NCBI RefSeq assembly: GCF_000006565.2
Contig: NC_031476.1
Location: 2,008,458-2,072,457 of the forward strand
Direction: 5' to 3'
DNA length: 64,000 nt
Source of the DNA: Toxoplasma gondii ME49
Taxonomy: Eukaryota; Apicomplexa; Conoidasida; Eucoccidiorida; Sarcocystidae
Shown here: in pieces, positions 51,495 through 63,486 of the stretch
Layout of the letters: every line of letters begins with the position of its first letter
How positions within the stretch are numbered: position 1 is the stretch's first letter
The notes under the pieces: generated by a model
Told to the model about the DNA's origin: nothing
The model's database searches: none
Seen by the model: the letters and a program-made list of their open reading frames with translations, nothing else
Translations under genes and position numbers: made by a program

Positions 51495-54400
51495 TCACCT
51501 ACAACTGTACGGAACAAACCTCCAGGCAAGGAACTCGTTGTTCTGTTCCAATTCCCCAAATTTTCCAGATAATCTAGTGTTGTCTCTTACCCTCTCCCGG
51601 ACGAGGAGCGGACGCAGGCATGCCTGGAGGCGAGCAAGGATTTGTCGCTGTTTGGGCGAGGCGAGGAACAGCCTGAAATACACATGAAAACGCGAAAAAG
51701 TATGTTTTCGAGCAGTTCGTGCTCTCAGTGTCCTTTTGTTTTGTATCAAACAACTCGAATGCAGCTAGGGTAACTCACACACAAGCCCCTACTTCTGCCT
51801 GAAGCGGAAGCGGCGCCCGGCTCCAGCACTGGCGTTCGCATGTCTTTACAAGGCATGTATGCACTTCCTAACACAGGTTTTCTCGAGAACTCGATCCCAA
51901 ACGGAAACCACTTCTCAATGTGCCGTACCTGAAATGCAGCTGAACAAGAATGAGAGCGACGCGAGCGACGCTTTCAATGGGGCAGAGACACAAAATCGCG
52001 TCTGTCGATTGCCCTGTGTCCTGACCCTCTGCATGCGCTTCCTTTTCTTGCGAAAAGGCCGAAGACAATGTTGATGTCTCTGTCTCTCTCGCCTTGTCGC
52101 TTGTCGTCAAAACATGTAGCAGAGAAAGATGTGCAACCAAGAATTCGAGAAGCTGACAAACACAACGCACGCAACGCAATCCCATAAACATACATGCAAA
52201 CATGTATAAGCATGTGGGCAACGATGTACATAATATATATATATACACATAAATGTATAAACATATATATATATATATACATATATGTGCACGTGCATAT
52301 ATACATATACAAGTGAACACAGTTCATGATGACACAGTGCTCCACTGACGAAGAATCACACACCTGGAAGCATCAAAAGGAAGGACAAGCTCGAAAAGAG
52401 GCGAGCACATAGCATAAGAGGGCAAGAGACTGTGTGCGTCCGTGAAAGGAAACGCTAGTCGTGATACGAGAGTTGAGACAACACAACAACACGGAAACCG
52501 CCACCCAGGAGACAGAACAACTGAAATCTCCGACGGATAGATGGGGAGGTGAAAAGTCGGTTTTCCTACTCTGTAGGCGTAGTCGAAGGGAAGAGCCACA
52601 AGCACCTCGAAAGTGCTGCCTGCCTTCCATGTCGCGATAGCCCGCAGTACGTGTTCCATTGCACTTTTCCCCATTAACTCCACTTTCTGAGGAGGCGGAG
52701 CGGGACGCGGGGGGAGTCCTTCTATCGCCCTTTCCTCCCTGTCTTGGTCGAAAGAGAATCTGTCTCCCTTCAAAGGTCGCTTCAGACCCTGTTTCTGCGC
52801 CAGGTCACTTCGTCTCTTCTCCCATGCAAGCAGCGCGGCTGCGTACGCCTCGTCTGCTTCCTGCTGCTCCCGCGCTTCATCCAGAACCTGGAGCACGACG
52901 GAGAAGAGAACAAAGACGAATAGAAGGAAGCAAAAGAGCTGAAGAAGAACAGGGGAGGACAGGGAGACAAGAAGGACGACACAAGAAGAAGCGGCAGCAC
53001 CCCGAGAGAAAGCAGAGGAGAGAAAGACAAGAACGACGCCACCAAACAAGAACTTCTGGGAGTGAAAGACGAATGGAGAAACCGATAGATTCCTTTCTTT
53101 GTCTAGCACAGCTGAGAAAAACCTTCTTTCAAGAAGTAAAAAGCCAGATGGCGAAAGAGAGAAACTTGAGCTACGCCCCGACCGCAAAGGCAGTTCACTT
53201 GCAGGTCGTTTTCCTCCCCTGTCCTTTCTTTTTTCGGCCTTTCCCCTTTTGTTTTCTTCGTTTCCCCCCCCCCCTCAATCCTCGTCCCCCTTTCCTTCTT
53301 GCCTTGCCAGCGAGACCCTCACCACGTTCTCGTTTTCTGCGCACAGTGTTCAGCTGAACTTCCACAGTGCTTCTTTTCTCTCGCCTTTGCTTCCCAATCC
53401 CCGAAACGCGCTCTCCCCTCGTCGAGTCTGCAAGAAATCTGCGAAGCGAGAAAAGACCTAGGCAGTGGAGGAGCCGTTGACAAAGCAGTGCGCTCTCTGT
53501 TTGGAATCTTCTGCTCTCACTCTCACTCTCTCTCTCCCCTCTGAATTTTTTCCACTTCCCGTCTGCCCTCTCGCTTACTTCCATGAGTCTCTCCGTGGTT
53601 CGCACTGTCTCCATCGTGCGTTTACTCGTTCTGTCCATGACGACAGCTGCACTGGTGGCCGTGCTGACGAGGACTCCGTCTTCTCTGAGGGCCTCTCTTT
53701 CTGCGCTCTCTTCCCACCTTCTCTCCTCCTCTTCCTCCGCAAACAGTTGTTCACTTGTGCGCCGCCAACACTGCAGCAGGCGACTCGCGTCGGCCACAAA
53801 CACTCTGTCTCCGTCTTGGCTAGCCGCCAGACAGCGCAAGGGCGAGTTCGACGCTGAGGGGAGAATCGCGACGAGGCAAGACTGTCGGTCGACATCCCAG
53901 AGCTTCAAGGAAGCGTCTGAAGAGGCGCTCAACAGATAGTGCGTCCCGAAGAGAAAGAGCACCTGATCAAAGCAAAGGAAGGAGGCAACGTGAATGGGCA
54001 AAGAGTGCAAGAGGGAAAGAGAAAGGGGGGCGGGGGAAGCTCGTGAGAGAAAAACGTGTGGAAGCGATGGTCTTCCAAAAACGAAACTGTCACAGTGATG
54101 CGGCCTGCTGTTCCCTGGAGCTCTGCTGGGTTCTCTCTTCTTTCTTTTCGCTCGCTTTCCTTCCTGCTCTGGCTTGTCCCGGCTATCGTCTGTCTTCGTG
54201 CCGTCCTTTCCAGACATTCTCCGTGTTTCCTTCGCCTTCCTTTCTCCTGCGCCCTCTTCACGTTCTTCTCGACCTCCCTCCCCTTCGAGCTCTGTCCTTC
54301 CTTCTTCTCTGTCTCTCCCGCCCTCTCCCTCCCGCCTTTCTTCCGCTCCACCACCTTCGCTTCGCCTCACTTGAGTCACGGCGTCGTCGTGCGCGAGGAG

Positions 54401-57400
54401 ACTCTGTTGAATGTTTCCAAAGTCGAGGCCCCAGATTTTGACAGTTTTGTCGGCGCTGCCGGTCGCGAGGCGCGTGCTGTCTGAGGAGACAGCGAGGGTG
54501 AGCACGGGGAGCTGGTGCCCGTACAGCGACAGGAAGAGCTTGCATGTGTCCGAATAAAAGACGAGGACAGTCATGTCCAGCAACGCACAAATCAGGAACT
54601 TCCCGTCCATCGAGTAGCGGACGTCCAGCCCCTGGTCCGGCAGTGGAAGGCTCCCGACTTGGCGGAACTGGACGTTGCCTGAGTCTTCCTTCTTTTGAGG
54701 CGACCCGCTGTCGCTCAAGTGAAACACAAACAACTTCACGCTCTTGTCCGCAGAGACGGACGCAAACCTGAGAGAAAACGAAGAAGCAAGCAGCAGGCAG
54801 AGATACCGAACTACAGAGTCAAGGAGCGACGGAGAGAGACGGAGACAGAAAGAAACAGGAAGAAAGAGAGGGAAAGAGGGGGAAGGAGAGGGAAGGAGAG
54901 GGAAAGAGAGGGGGAGACGTCAAGCGAGAAAGAGACGCAGAGAGAGAGAAGGGAGAGAGAAACGGCTCCTTCACAGAAAACGCAACTTCGGATCTCACGG
55001 GAACAGAGGTACCAGACCTCGATTCTACGTGATTTGAACGGACTGCGCCCACCTCTCTCCGTGTTCCAAACTCCCCCTCTTTTCTCTTCTCAAACACTGC
55101 GTCCAGCACCGTGGATACTCAGACACAAATATACACCGGAATGTACCACGAGTACATAAACCAACATGCACACTTGCACAAGAGTCCAAATATCCGTACG
55201 TCTCGATGTAGAATACGAACAGGGAGATCAGTACAGGGAGTCAGACAGACAACACAGACACAGATTCTTGCTTGCCAAGCCGCGTCATCAGACACATGTA
55301 CGCACGTATATATATATATATATATATGTTATGCATGTATATGTATGTATACGTATATGTTATTTGCAGGTGTGTCACATGCAAGTAACGTTGTTGAACA
55401 GAGAGTTGTCTAGACGAGCGTCGACCGCTCCGATCGTGCACAGACACAGAGGGATGTAGATCTAGTCGGCATGAAGCCGAAGAGAGAAACCTGAAGATTC
55501 AGAAGAGAAGCGAAACCTCTTGCTTCAGAAACAACCCAAAGGGGTGAAGATTTGGAAGCAAAAGGACGCGCAAGTCCGCAACGTGTGGATCCTGTCGAAA
55601 GAGCGGAAGTTCTCCTCTCGCGTCTGGCGCAGCCTGAGAGCCTACCCAGTGTGCTTTGGATGTTCTGCGAGGGCGTTGACTGCTCCACCGTGTGCATGTT
55701 CGAGGCGCTGGCGCACAGCGCATGCGCCGACGTCGAAGAGAAGCAGGTCTCCGGCCTTGGTGCCGAGGACAACGTAGTCGTTTCCTGCAAGTCGACACAG
55801 AGAGGCGTTTTTTCGAGCTTCTCGTCCCTTTGTTTGTAGAGAGAAGACAGGAGCGGGAGGAGCGGGAGGAGCGGCAGTGGACGCGCACCATTGTCGGGTC
55901 TCAGAGAAAAAAAAGACTTTTCACTTTGAAGCGTAAAAGAACAGAGTCTCTCACACTGGAGTGGCTATATGTTGGGCGAAAGGGTGTTTTTGAAAGTTCG
56001 TGTCTCGCCGCTGCACTCTTGTTTTTGCATCCTTCTCGCTGTGACCTCGTGAGTGTGGTTTGTTGGGAATGAAAGTGGAAACGAAAGATCAAAACACGAA
56101 GGAGTGCCAGACTGCGTTTCTGCTTCCAGCTGCACCTTCCGTCAAAGACAATCGTGCAAATGTCTATTCCGAGATTGCTCCCTTTCTCACCTGCGACGAA
56201 GAAGCCACAGAGGGGCAGGTCGATGGATACGCTCTTCACGCACTGTCGCGTGTGTGTCGTCCACACTTTGAATCCCTAGAGAGCCCACGGCGCAGAAGGA
56301 GAAGAGGGACGTATAGAACGGTGCAAAAGAAGAGAAGAGACAGGAAAGAGAGAAGGCCAATGGTAGAAGCAGAGGACAGAAGAAATACGAGAAGGTACAG
56401 AGAGAAGAGAGAGGGCCGAGAGAGAAGAACTGGAAACTTTCATATGACAAAGAGACACAACGAACATGGGCCAGCGTAGAGACCAAGTGTGACGACTTCA
56501 TCGCTTCCTGATCTCTGCTGTCCTCCAGTTCGTCCAACGTCTCTTAGCTTTCCCCTCTCCCCTCAACTAGTTTCGTCTCTTCTCTCAGCCTTTCGCGTTG
56601 TGTTCCAACTCACCTCGTCCGCAATCGAGAGAAGATATGCGCTGTCGTGGCTAACCGCCAACTGGCGCACGGTGCCTCGGTGGCCTCCTGAAGCCACGCG
56701 GCAGAGTTGTTTGAAGCATGCGTCGTCTTTGTCTCCCTGCGTCTCGCTCTCAGGTGTCTGTACACTCCACAGACACGGAACGCGCAGGTGCAGCAGAAAA
56801 AAGCCGGCAACCGGAGAGACAGACAGGCGAGTTGGAAGCCCAGACTCGAACAGACCGAAACGAAGGATCTTGAAGTGCAAGCGGTACACAGGAGACCTGG
56901 TGAGGAGAGAGTCGCAGACGGAAGACACATGAACTGAAGTGGACACAGGAGACTGAAGGAAGAGGAAACGTAGGAGCGAAAGCATCGAAACAGGCGGCAA
57001 GTGACTCAGACGATTCCTCTTGAATTCGGAGCATGCATCGACGCCGAAGGCCTCTCTGACCTTCTGAGAAAGGCGATTGGATAATTGCTGGACGTCCACT
57101 CTCCACATCTCAAACGCGTTGTCGGCGAGGCCGAGAACTACCTGCACCTCAGGAGCCTGGCCCTTTGTGCTCTTGTCCGCAGCCGCCTTCTGCGATGTAC
57201 AGACAGCTCGCACGTGGAAGGTTTTGACGACGCTGGCAGTGTGGAGGCGGGAGAGGAACACAAATTCGTCTGTGACGCGCGCCGCGATGTCATCTTCCCT
57301 TTCTTCTTCCTTTTCTCCCTCTTCTTCGTCGAAGCGGAGGTGAGTGTTTCTGGCGTCTCGCGACTTCTCTTCGCGTTTCTTCTTCTTCTCTTCGTTGCGT

Positions 57401-59473
57401 TTCCGTCGCCTCTTCATCCGCTTTCTTCGCTCCGACTCGCCACAGACTTTGAACACCTCGACGCTCCGACTGTTGCCGCTCCCCACAATGAGGACGCCCT
57501 CTTCTTCAGCTTCTTCCTCTCCGTCCTCCTGGCCTGTCTTCTCGCGCCCTCGCCGGCCGCCACGCACTGACCAACAGGCAAACTTGAGACAAGTCGTCTT
57601 TTTCTGGCCACCAGCAGGTCGAGGCAGAACCCCCAGGAACCTGGCGAAGCAACGGAGACCGGTGTGTGGGTCGATGTGAAGTTCTGCGTCTTCTCCGCCT
57701 TCGTTTGCGGCGAGCGCGTCGTCTGCACCCTCGCCTTCTGGCGCGTTTTCTCCCTCGTTCCCGGTCCCGGGGCCTCTCCCCGAGACGCTCCGCCTGGACG
57801 CTGACAGTCCGTACAGTGCGTAGACGCGAAGAAGCTGGTCGCTGCATCCTACGACGAGGCGTGTCTGGAGAAAAACATCGAGGGCACAGACAAAAGCCAC
57901 AAATGGGAGTTCACGCGCGCCACACAAGGTCGCGTCGCTCTCGCCTCTTCTCTTCCTCTCCGTTCAGCTCCTTTCGTTCCCTCGCCTTTCCCTCATGCAC
58001 AATTCATCGCTACCGTGGCGGTTTGCTCTCGCAGTGAATTCAAGTCCTTCCTCAACCCACTCGCCTACTCGCAATCCTCTTTCTACTTGCTGGGGGGTCC
58101 CACAAACGCCGGTGTTCGCCTCCTTTCTCCCTTTCCTGCGACTTATCTCCCTCTGTCCTCTTCGTCACCTAAAAAAAGGTATTCTTCGCTTCCTCCTCCA
58201 CGAGTCACCTCTTCCACTTCAGTTGCATCCTCCGCTTTTCCTCGTCCTGCCCCTGCCCTCTTCTTCTCCCTCTTCTTCTTCTCCCTCGTCTTCTTCTCCC
58301 TCTTCTTCAGCTCCCTCTTCTTCTTCTCTGCCTCGTCTTCTTCTCCCTCTTCTTCTCTGCCTCGTCTTCTTCTCCCTCGTCTTCTCTCCCTCGTCTTCTC
58401 TCCCTCTTCTTCTCTGCCTCTTCTTCTCTGCCTGAAGAGCCTTGGCCTGCGCAGTTTTCTCTGCCGCTGTCCGCTCTCACCTGTTGCGGATTGACTGCGA
58501 GACTCCACACCTCTTTGGCTTTGGATGCGCCCGGCACCGTGTCGACGAGGCTCTGCAGACAGAGCTCGAGGTCGGCGTCCCAGATTTTGACGAGTCCGTC
58601 TTTCCCTGCGGAGACAAGAAGCAGGCCAGCGCCGGGGAGAGTTCGACTTGCGCGGGTGCTTCCAGGACCATCGAGGGCGCGCGAGGCAGCGACGCGCGCC
58701 GACGCAGAGCCACGCCCATCCTCCACCTTTCGCTTTCCACGCACCGTCTGCGGGGCCGCCGCCTGCGCCTCCTCCGCGCGACGCATGTCCTCAGCCGTGT
58801 CTCTTCGGCACTGCCAGCTCGTCTCGCTCGCGAGCGCCGCCCTCGGTCTCTTGAGGGCAAGGACTTGGGTGACTTGCCCGGCGTGAGCATGCAGTCTGTG
58901 GAGGCCAGCGCCCGCGACGCAGTCCCAGACGATGACGTCTCCGTCTGCAGAGCCGGAGATGAGGAGGTGATCGACCGCGGCACCGGGCGCGGCGCGCGGC
59001 GACTCGGGAAAGGACGTCTGGTCCTCGCCAGCGCTCCAACAGAGCGCAGTGATAGCGCTGCGGTGGCCCTGGAGAGTGAGCGCGGGGGGCGGAGAAAGCA
59101 GGTGCGTCCCTGAGGAGACGCTCGAGGGCAGAGCCGAAGCAGCGAGCTGAGAGAGGTCCGCAGCCGTCGGCGTCGCCCAGACCCGCACGCTGCCGTCGCT
59201 GTAGCCGACAGCGAGGTGAGACCGGCTCTCAGAGAGCGCGAGGCGGACAGCGTGATGGTAGGAAGAGCCGTGAGAAGAAGGAGGCGAGAAGGAGACGAGT
59301 GGGCACTGGCGAACGGAGTTCCAGAGGGTCACCGACGCCCCCGCGCAAGTCAGCACATACGCCGAAGGCCGGCCGGGAGACCCCGCCGGAGAGAAGAACG
59401 CCACATTTGCATGCGGAGAGGAGAGGAGGCCGAAGGCCTCTTCGTGGACGTAACGCAAGTATGCCTTCACCAT
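51495..59473 (-). CDS. UTP12: WDR3/UTP12 (DIP2) WD40 protein of the SSU processome
   Basis: Nucleolar U3 snoRNP (UTP-B) component needed for 18S rRNA maturation. Nine exons: 58481-59473, 56614-57864, 56191-56275, 55646-55784, 54371-54767, 53579-53962, 52570-52887, 51929-52152, 51495-51672 (3969 nt, 1,322 aa). Every junction is GT-AG and in phase. The start MVKAYLRYV at 59473 matches the family N-terminus. WD repeats are recognisable as SGSADGDVIVWD, SAGKDGLVKIWD, GTKAGDLLLFD, SADKSVKLF, GSADKTVKIWGLDFG and SSDASLKLWDVD. The C-terminal Utp12 domain begins near residue 1084 (ERLMEVLDEA, LLEFLVAH, VARVALILVQLHFR). At about 940 aa the human protein is much shorter; the excess lies in Arg/Lys- and Glu-rich insertions in exon 2 (57190-57420). 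The last exon has a good internal donor at GAGAGG/gtaaga (51590 region), so the extreme C-terminus may be spliced differently. It is divergent from RCL1, another SSU-processome gene. Confidence 0.92.
52228..52310. repeat. TA microsatellite
   Basis: Lies in the WDR3 intron upstream of exon 51929-52152. Confidence 0.9.
55300..55362. repeat. TA/TATG microsatellite
   Basis: In a WDR3 intron. Confidence 0.9.
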
Positions 59474-60973
59474 CTTCCTCGACGCTTTTCCGCGTCAGTG
59501 GAGTCCGCGTTCCGGCGCCGCAAGAAGGAGACCGCGCCCGTGTGACCAACGGAGAGGGGCGTTCCAGCGAGCACTTGGGTTCGCTGCGCCGTCTGACAAA
59601 GAGGCCGCGCACGAACTGCAACTCCCGCCCGCTTGGGAAGGCGAAAAAAGTTCAGGAACTCGTCGCGAAAAAGAAACGCGAGGACGCAGCCGGACTTCCG
59701 GTGTCCACACAGACGCAGCAGCGGCGCCCGCGAGCCTCCCAACGACCCCACGGACGAGACGGCAGCAGCTGCTGTCGTGGACGAAAGGGACAAGCGTGGA
59801 AGACGAGAAGACTCGCTCGAAGTCGAGAGGCGAACGTGTCCCCCGCCTTCGGACGACTGACGGCCGCCCGGTTCGGCTTTGCCCTCTGCCAGCGTTTCCC
59901 CTCAAACGGTTTGCGGCGGCAAAAGAGAGGGCGGCGAGAGGCGAGAGAGACAAGGGAGGAACCACCCACAGGCGCGGAAAACGTGGGAGGGAAGAAGGGG
60001 CGAAAGATCCGAGGAAATGAGGCGAAACTCCGTCGCACTCTGCAGGTTTTCCCAATCAATCCTCGAGTGTATCGACAGCGTGCATGCGACGGGGTCGCGC
60101 ATGCAAGCTGCGAGCAGGGCTCTCTTGCCCCACAAGACGCGAGAAATATGGGCCTTGCAGTTTTGCCACCGCACTTTCATCTTCCTGCAGCCTTCCTTGA
60201 ACTCGAAAAGAACGGAAAAACCCTTCGTTAGTCCGAGCAAGGCTCGCTGGACCCTTTGTATCGGCGGCGCTCCTGCCGCCTCTGTAGCCCGCCTCTCTAG
60301 CCCGCGTGAAGCTTTTCGTGGAAGTCGATTTCCAGGTTTCTCTCCAGGTTTCGCGCGCTTTTTTCGAGTTCTTGGCGAAAGAACGAAGCATGCGTAGCTG
60401 ACAGAGCAAGCTCGACGGCTCCAAGGAGGGGGCTACCTGCCCCCTCTCTGACGATGCGCACCACTGTCGCATGAACGCCGTTTGTACGCGGAGGTATGTG
60501 CCCGCGACCAATCTCTCTTGTCCAGGAAAAGAAGATGGTGTTTCGTCCGTGAACTCTACGCGAGTATGTCCCTCGCTTTTTCTCCGTTTCTTCTCGGTCG
60601 TCTCCACTCCTGTTCCTAGTCCTCGTCCTGTGGCGTCAACTCTCTTTCGTCTGCCCGTTCTGTCCGGCCCTTTCCGTCTTCGGCGCCCGTTCGTGGTCTC
60701 TTTGCGTCTTGGATTTCCTCTTTTCTTCTCCTCTTTCTTCTCAACTGCTCCCCCACTGATTCGGAGCGTCTCCTCCCCTTATTTTGCTCTGTCTCGTTTC
60801 TCTAGTGGCTCTCTGTCTCTCTTCTCTCTTCCGCTGTGCTGGCTTTCTCGTTCTCTTCCCTTCCTCCAGCGTTCCTGCGTCTCGCCTTCTTCCACTCCCC
60901 CCCCTGTCCTCTCATCCGCTGCTTGTCTTCATCTTCGTCTCCCTCCCAGTCTCTCTCCTTCGTCCTGACAACC
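59474..60973. promoter_or_regulatory. Shared divergent promoter region of WDR3/UTP12 and RCL1
   Basis: The 1.5-kb spacer separates the two ATGs (59473 minus, 60974 plus). The RCL1-proximal 400 bp is strongly CT-rich (5' UTR-like). TGCATGC occurs near 60082 and 60102. No other coding sequence is recognised. Confidence 0.6.
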
Positions 60974-62721
60974 ATGAAGCACCTGTGCTACGAAGGCAGC
61001 GCGTTTCTGCGCCAGCGTCTACTGCTATCGACGCTGACGGGTCAGCCAGTGCGAATTTCGCAGATTCGAGCCTCGGCTTCTGGTCTGTCGCTGCCTGGCT
61101 TGCGACCCCACGAGGCTTCGCTGCTTCGCCTTCTGTGTAAAGTAACTGTGGGGACGCGAGTGCACATCGATGCGACGGGGACGGTGCTGACGTACGTCCC
61201 CGGTCAGTTGCTTGGCAGCGACGAGGCGAGTCCAGACCGTCTCGCGCATACATGTCACCCTGGTCGTGGTCTCTCGTACTACCTCGAAGTGCTGCTGCTT
61301 CTTGCGCCCTTCTGCAAGAATCCACTCTCGATTTCGCTCTCGGGCGTGACCGACGGCTCCTCCGTCGACCCCCCCGTCGACCTCACGCGCGCCGTCACTG
61401 TCCCTACACTCCAGCGCCTCCTCGCACTCGTCGGTTCCCGAGGCGGAGCCGGCGGCTCGTCTCCACTCTCTCTCGAAGTCAAAATTCTCCGGCGCGGCTT
61501 CCCACCCGCGGGCGGCGGCGAGGTGTCTGTCCACTGCTCGGGGGTCCTCGCGGGGCCGTTGCATCCCTTTGCCCTGGTCGACGTGGGGCGCGTGAAGCGG
61601 GTGCGCGGCGTCGCCTTCGCCGAGAACGTCAGTCCGCTCCTCGCTCGTCGCTGCATCAACCGCGTTCGCCATGTCTTCAACGCCTTTCTCCCCGATGTCT
61701 GGGTGTATCTTGACGTCAAGAAGAAAACCGCGAAGGAGGCCGAGAAAGCCGCGAAGCAGGAGAAGCGGCGCGGAGTGGGCGTCGCCCTCGTGGCGGAGAC
61801 GATCACCGGCAACGTGAGGGGGGCCTTCAGCTGCGAGACCTTCCACGAGAGCGACGGAGACAAAGGCGCCGAAGCAGGCGACTGCGCAGACGCAGACGCG
61901 TCGAGAGCCACGGGGAACTGCAAGCTGACGCGACTTTTGGAGAAAGAAGCGCGGGAGAACGCGCAGAGAGAACAGAGCGCAGACGGAAGCGAGGAGCTCG
62001 GCCAGTCCGAGAAAATGGGTCAAGACGCCGCGCGCCGGCTGCTCCTCGAAATCATGCAGGGCGGCGTCGTCGACACACACCACCAATACATGGCGCTCCT
62101 CTTCGCTGCGGCGGCGGAGGAACACCAGCCCTGCAAGGTAGGCGAACGCGCAAATCGAGGACCGGCTTCTGCGTCGAGGGCGAGAAAGAAGCCAGGAAAC
62201 TGAAGAGCACAAAAGCACAGACACTCCGACACGCGTTCTCCCAGACATAGTGAGGCCGGCTGGATGTAGAGAATTCTAGAGGCGGGAGATACCACTCACG
62301 GAAGGGGACGGGGGAGGGGAGTCGAGCGGACACAAGAACAGACCTGCAGAAGCTGAGGTGCAGATTCGTCACGCGGGACCTCATTTTGTACGGTATTTAT
62401 TTTCTATCTGGTACGCGAAAGACCTAGCGAAAGCAACTTGCTCGCACAGCAACTTTGGGTTTTCGCGCGGCGTGTCTGTCGGGCACATTATAAAGTCATC
62501 CCTCGCAGCTATTGGCCAACTTCGTCAGACGTGTTTCCTTTTGTGTGGATGTACAGCTGAGACTGTCGCGACTGACACCGTACACGACGCAGTTCCTGCG
62601 ACACTTGAGAGATTTTCTTGGTGTCACGTTCCACTTCGAGGAGACGAACGCCGACACCCCCGAGGTTCTTCTTAGATGCGTTGGAGTCGGTTTGAGGAAT
62701 ACTGCCAGAAAAACTTTTTAA
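60974..62721 (+). CDS. RCL1: RCL1, RNA 3'-terminal phosphate cyclase-like protein
   Basis: SSU-processome factor; partners with the GTPase BMS1 and is linked to pre-rRNA cleavage at site A2. Exons 60974-62137 and 62557-62721 give 442 aa with the junction in phase (CK then LRLSRLTPYT). The ATG at 60974 (acaaccATGAAG) begins MKHLCYEGSAFLRQR, the conserved N-terminus; the frame is open further upstream but with Ser/Pro-rich non-family sequence. The cyclase-fold signature RRGFPPAGGGEV lies near residues 172-183, and the C-terminal exon carries the family ending FLRHLRDFLGVTF. A roughly 60-residue acidic insertion at about 290-345 explains the excess over the usual 370 aa. RCL1 proteins lack the adenylation His of true cyclases, so no cyclase activity is expected. 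Transcribed divergently from WDR3/UTP12. Confidence 0.93.
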
Positions 62722-63063
62722 CCGTCTGCACTGCAACGTTGCAAAGCCGTTCCATCGCTCCCAAGCACACAGAGCAGCCGTTGCTGAGGCGACCGTTTTC
62801 CAGTCGGTTGTCGGCGGACTGACACGGTCAACTGGAGGGAAATTCAAATCGTTCATGGCCTTTGCCGGACTGTAAAAGAACATGTGTACAAACCGTGCAT
62901 ACCTTTTGGGAAGCAAAAGAGAGGGTGCTGAGTCCCTACTTTTAAGGTGCGCGCGTAACGCTACCTCGTACCATCGGATTTTCCAGGCAAAGCCTGAAAT
63001 CCTGCTGAGAGTGCACATGTTCAACTTTCAAACGTTTCTGAAAGGGAGGCGGTAGTCATCATG

Positions 63064-63150
63064 CAGCATATTAAATCTCCACCCTACTGCTACTTCTCTA
63101 ACAAGATGTTGAATGCTGGCGGATGGACAAGATGCTTCTGAACTATACCT
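63064..63150 (+). repeat. Dispersed repeat copy B
   Basis: Same orientation and order of blocks as 42322-42405. It may be a remnant of an old repeat family; no terminal repeats or coding sequence are evident. Confidence 0.45.
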
Positions 63151-63456
63151 AAAAGCTAAAGAATTACCTGAATTATCTGAAGCATACAGGCCAATACAAC
63201 TCGGAAACCTTTTCGCGCAGAATCACGAAGACAACCCGAAGAAACAGTGATTGATGATGTGCCCAAAGTAGGGAATCTGGGACAGGGATACATAGATCTG
63301 CTGCTCATGTAGCATTCTGACACTTGTAGCTCTGTTAAGCATTCCTGCGGGGCAGAGCATAGTTAAGCTGATAATTATTGTGAACCGACATTGTGAATGA
63401 CTACAGCTTTTGGAGCCAGGATCGTAGACCCAGCCAGGTGCGCGGGGGTCTGGGAA

Positions 63457-63486
63457 ATATATACATATATATATATATATATACAT
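63457..63486. repeat. TA microsatellite
   Basis: Short (TA)n tract in the right-hand intergenic region. Confidence 0.85.

Noticed and set aside
61025..62248. 407-codon minus-strand open frame opposite RCL1
   Set aside because: It is the antisense shadow of the GC-rich RCL1 coding sequence; the plus strand has a clear family match.
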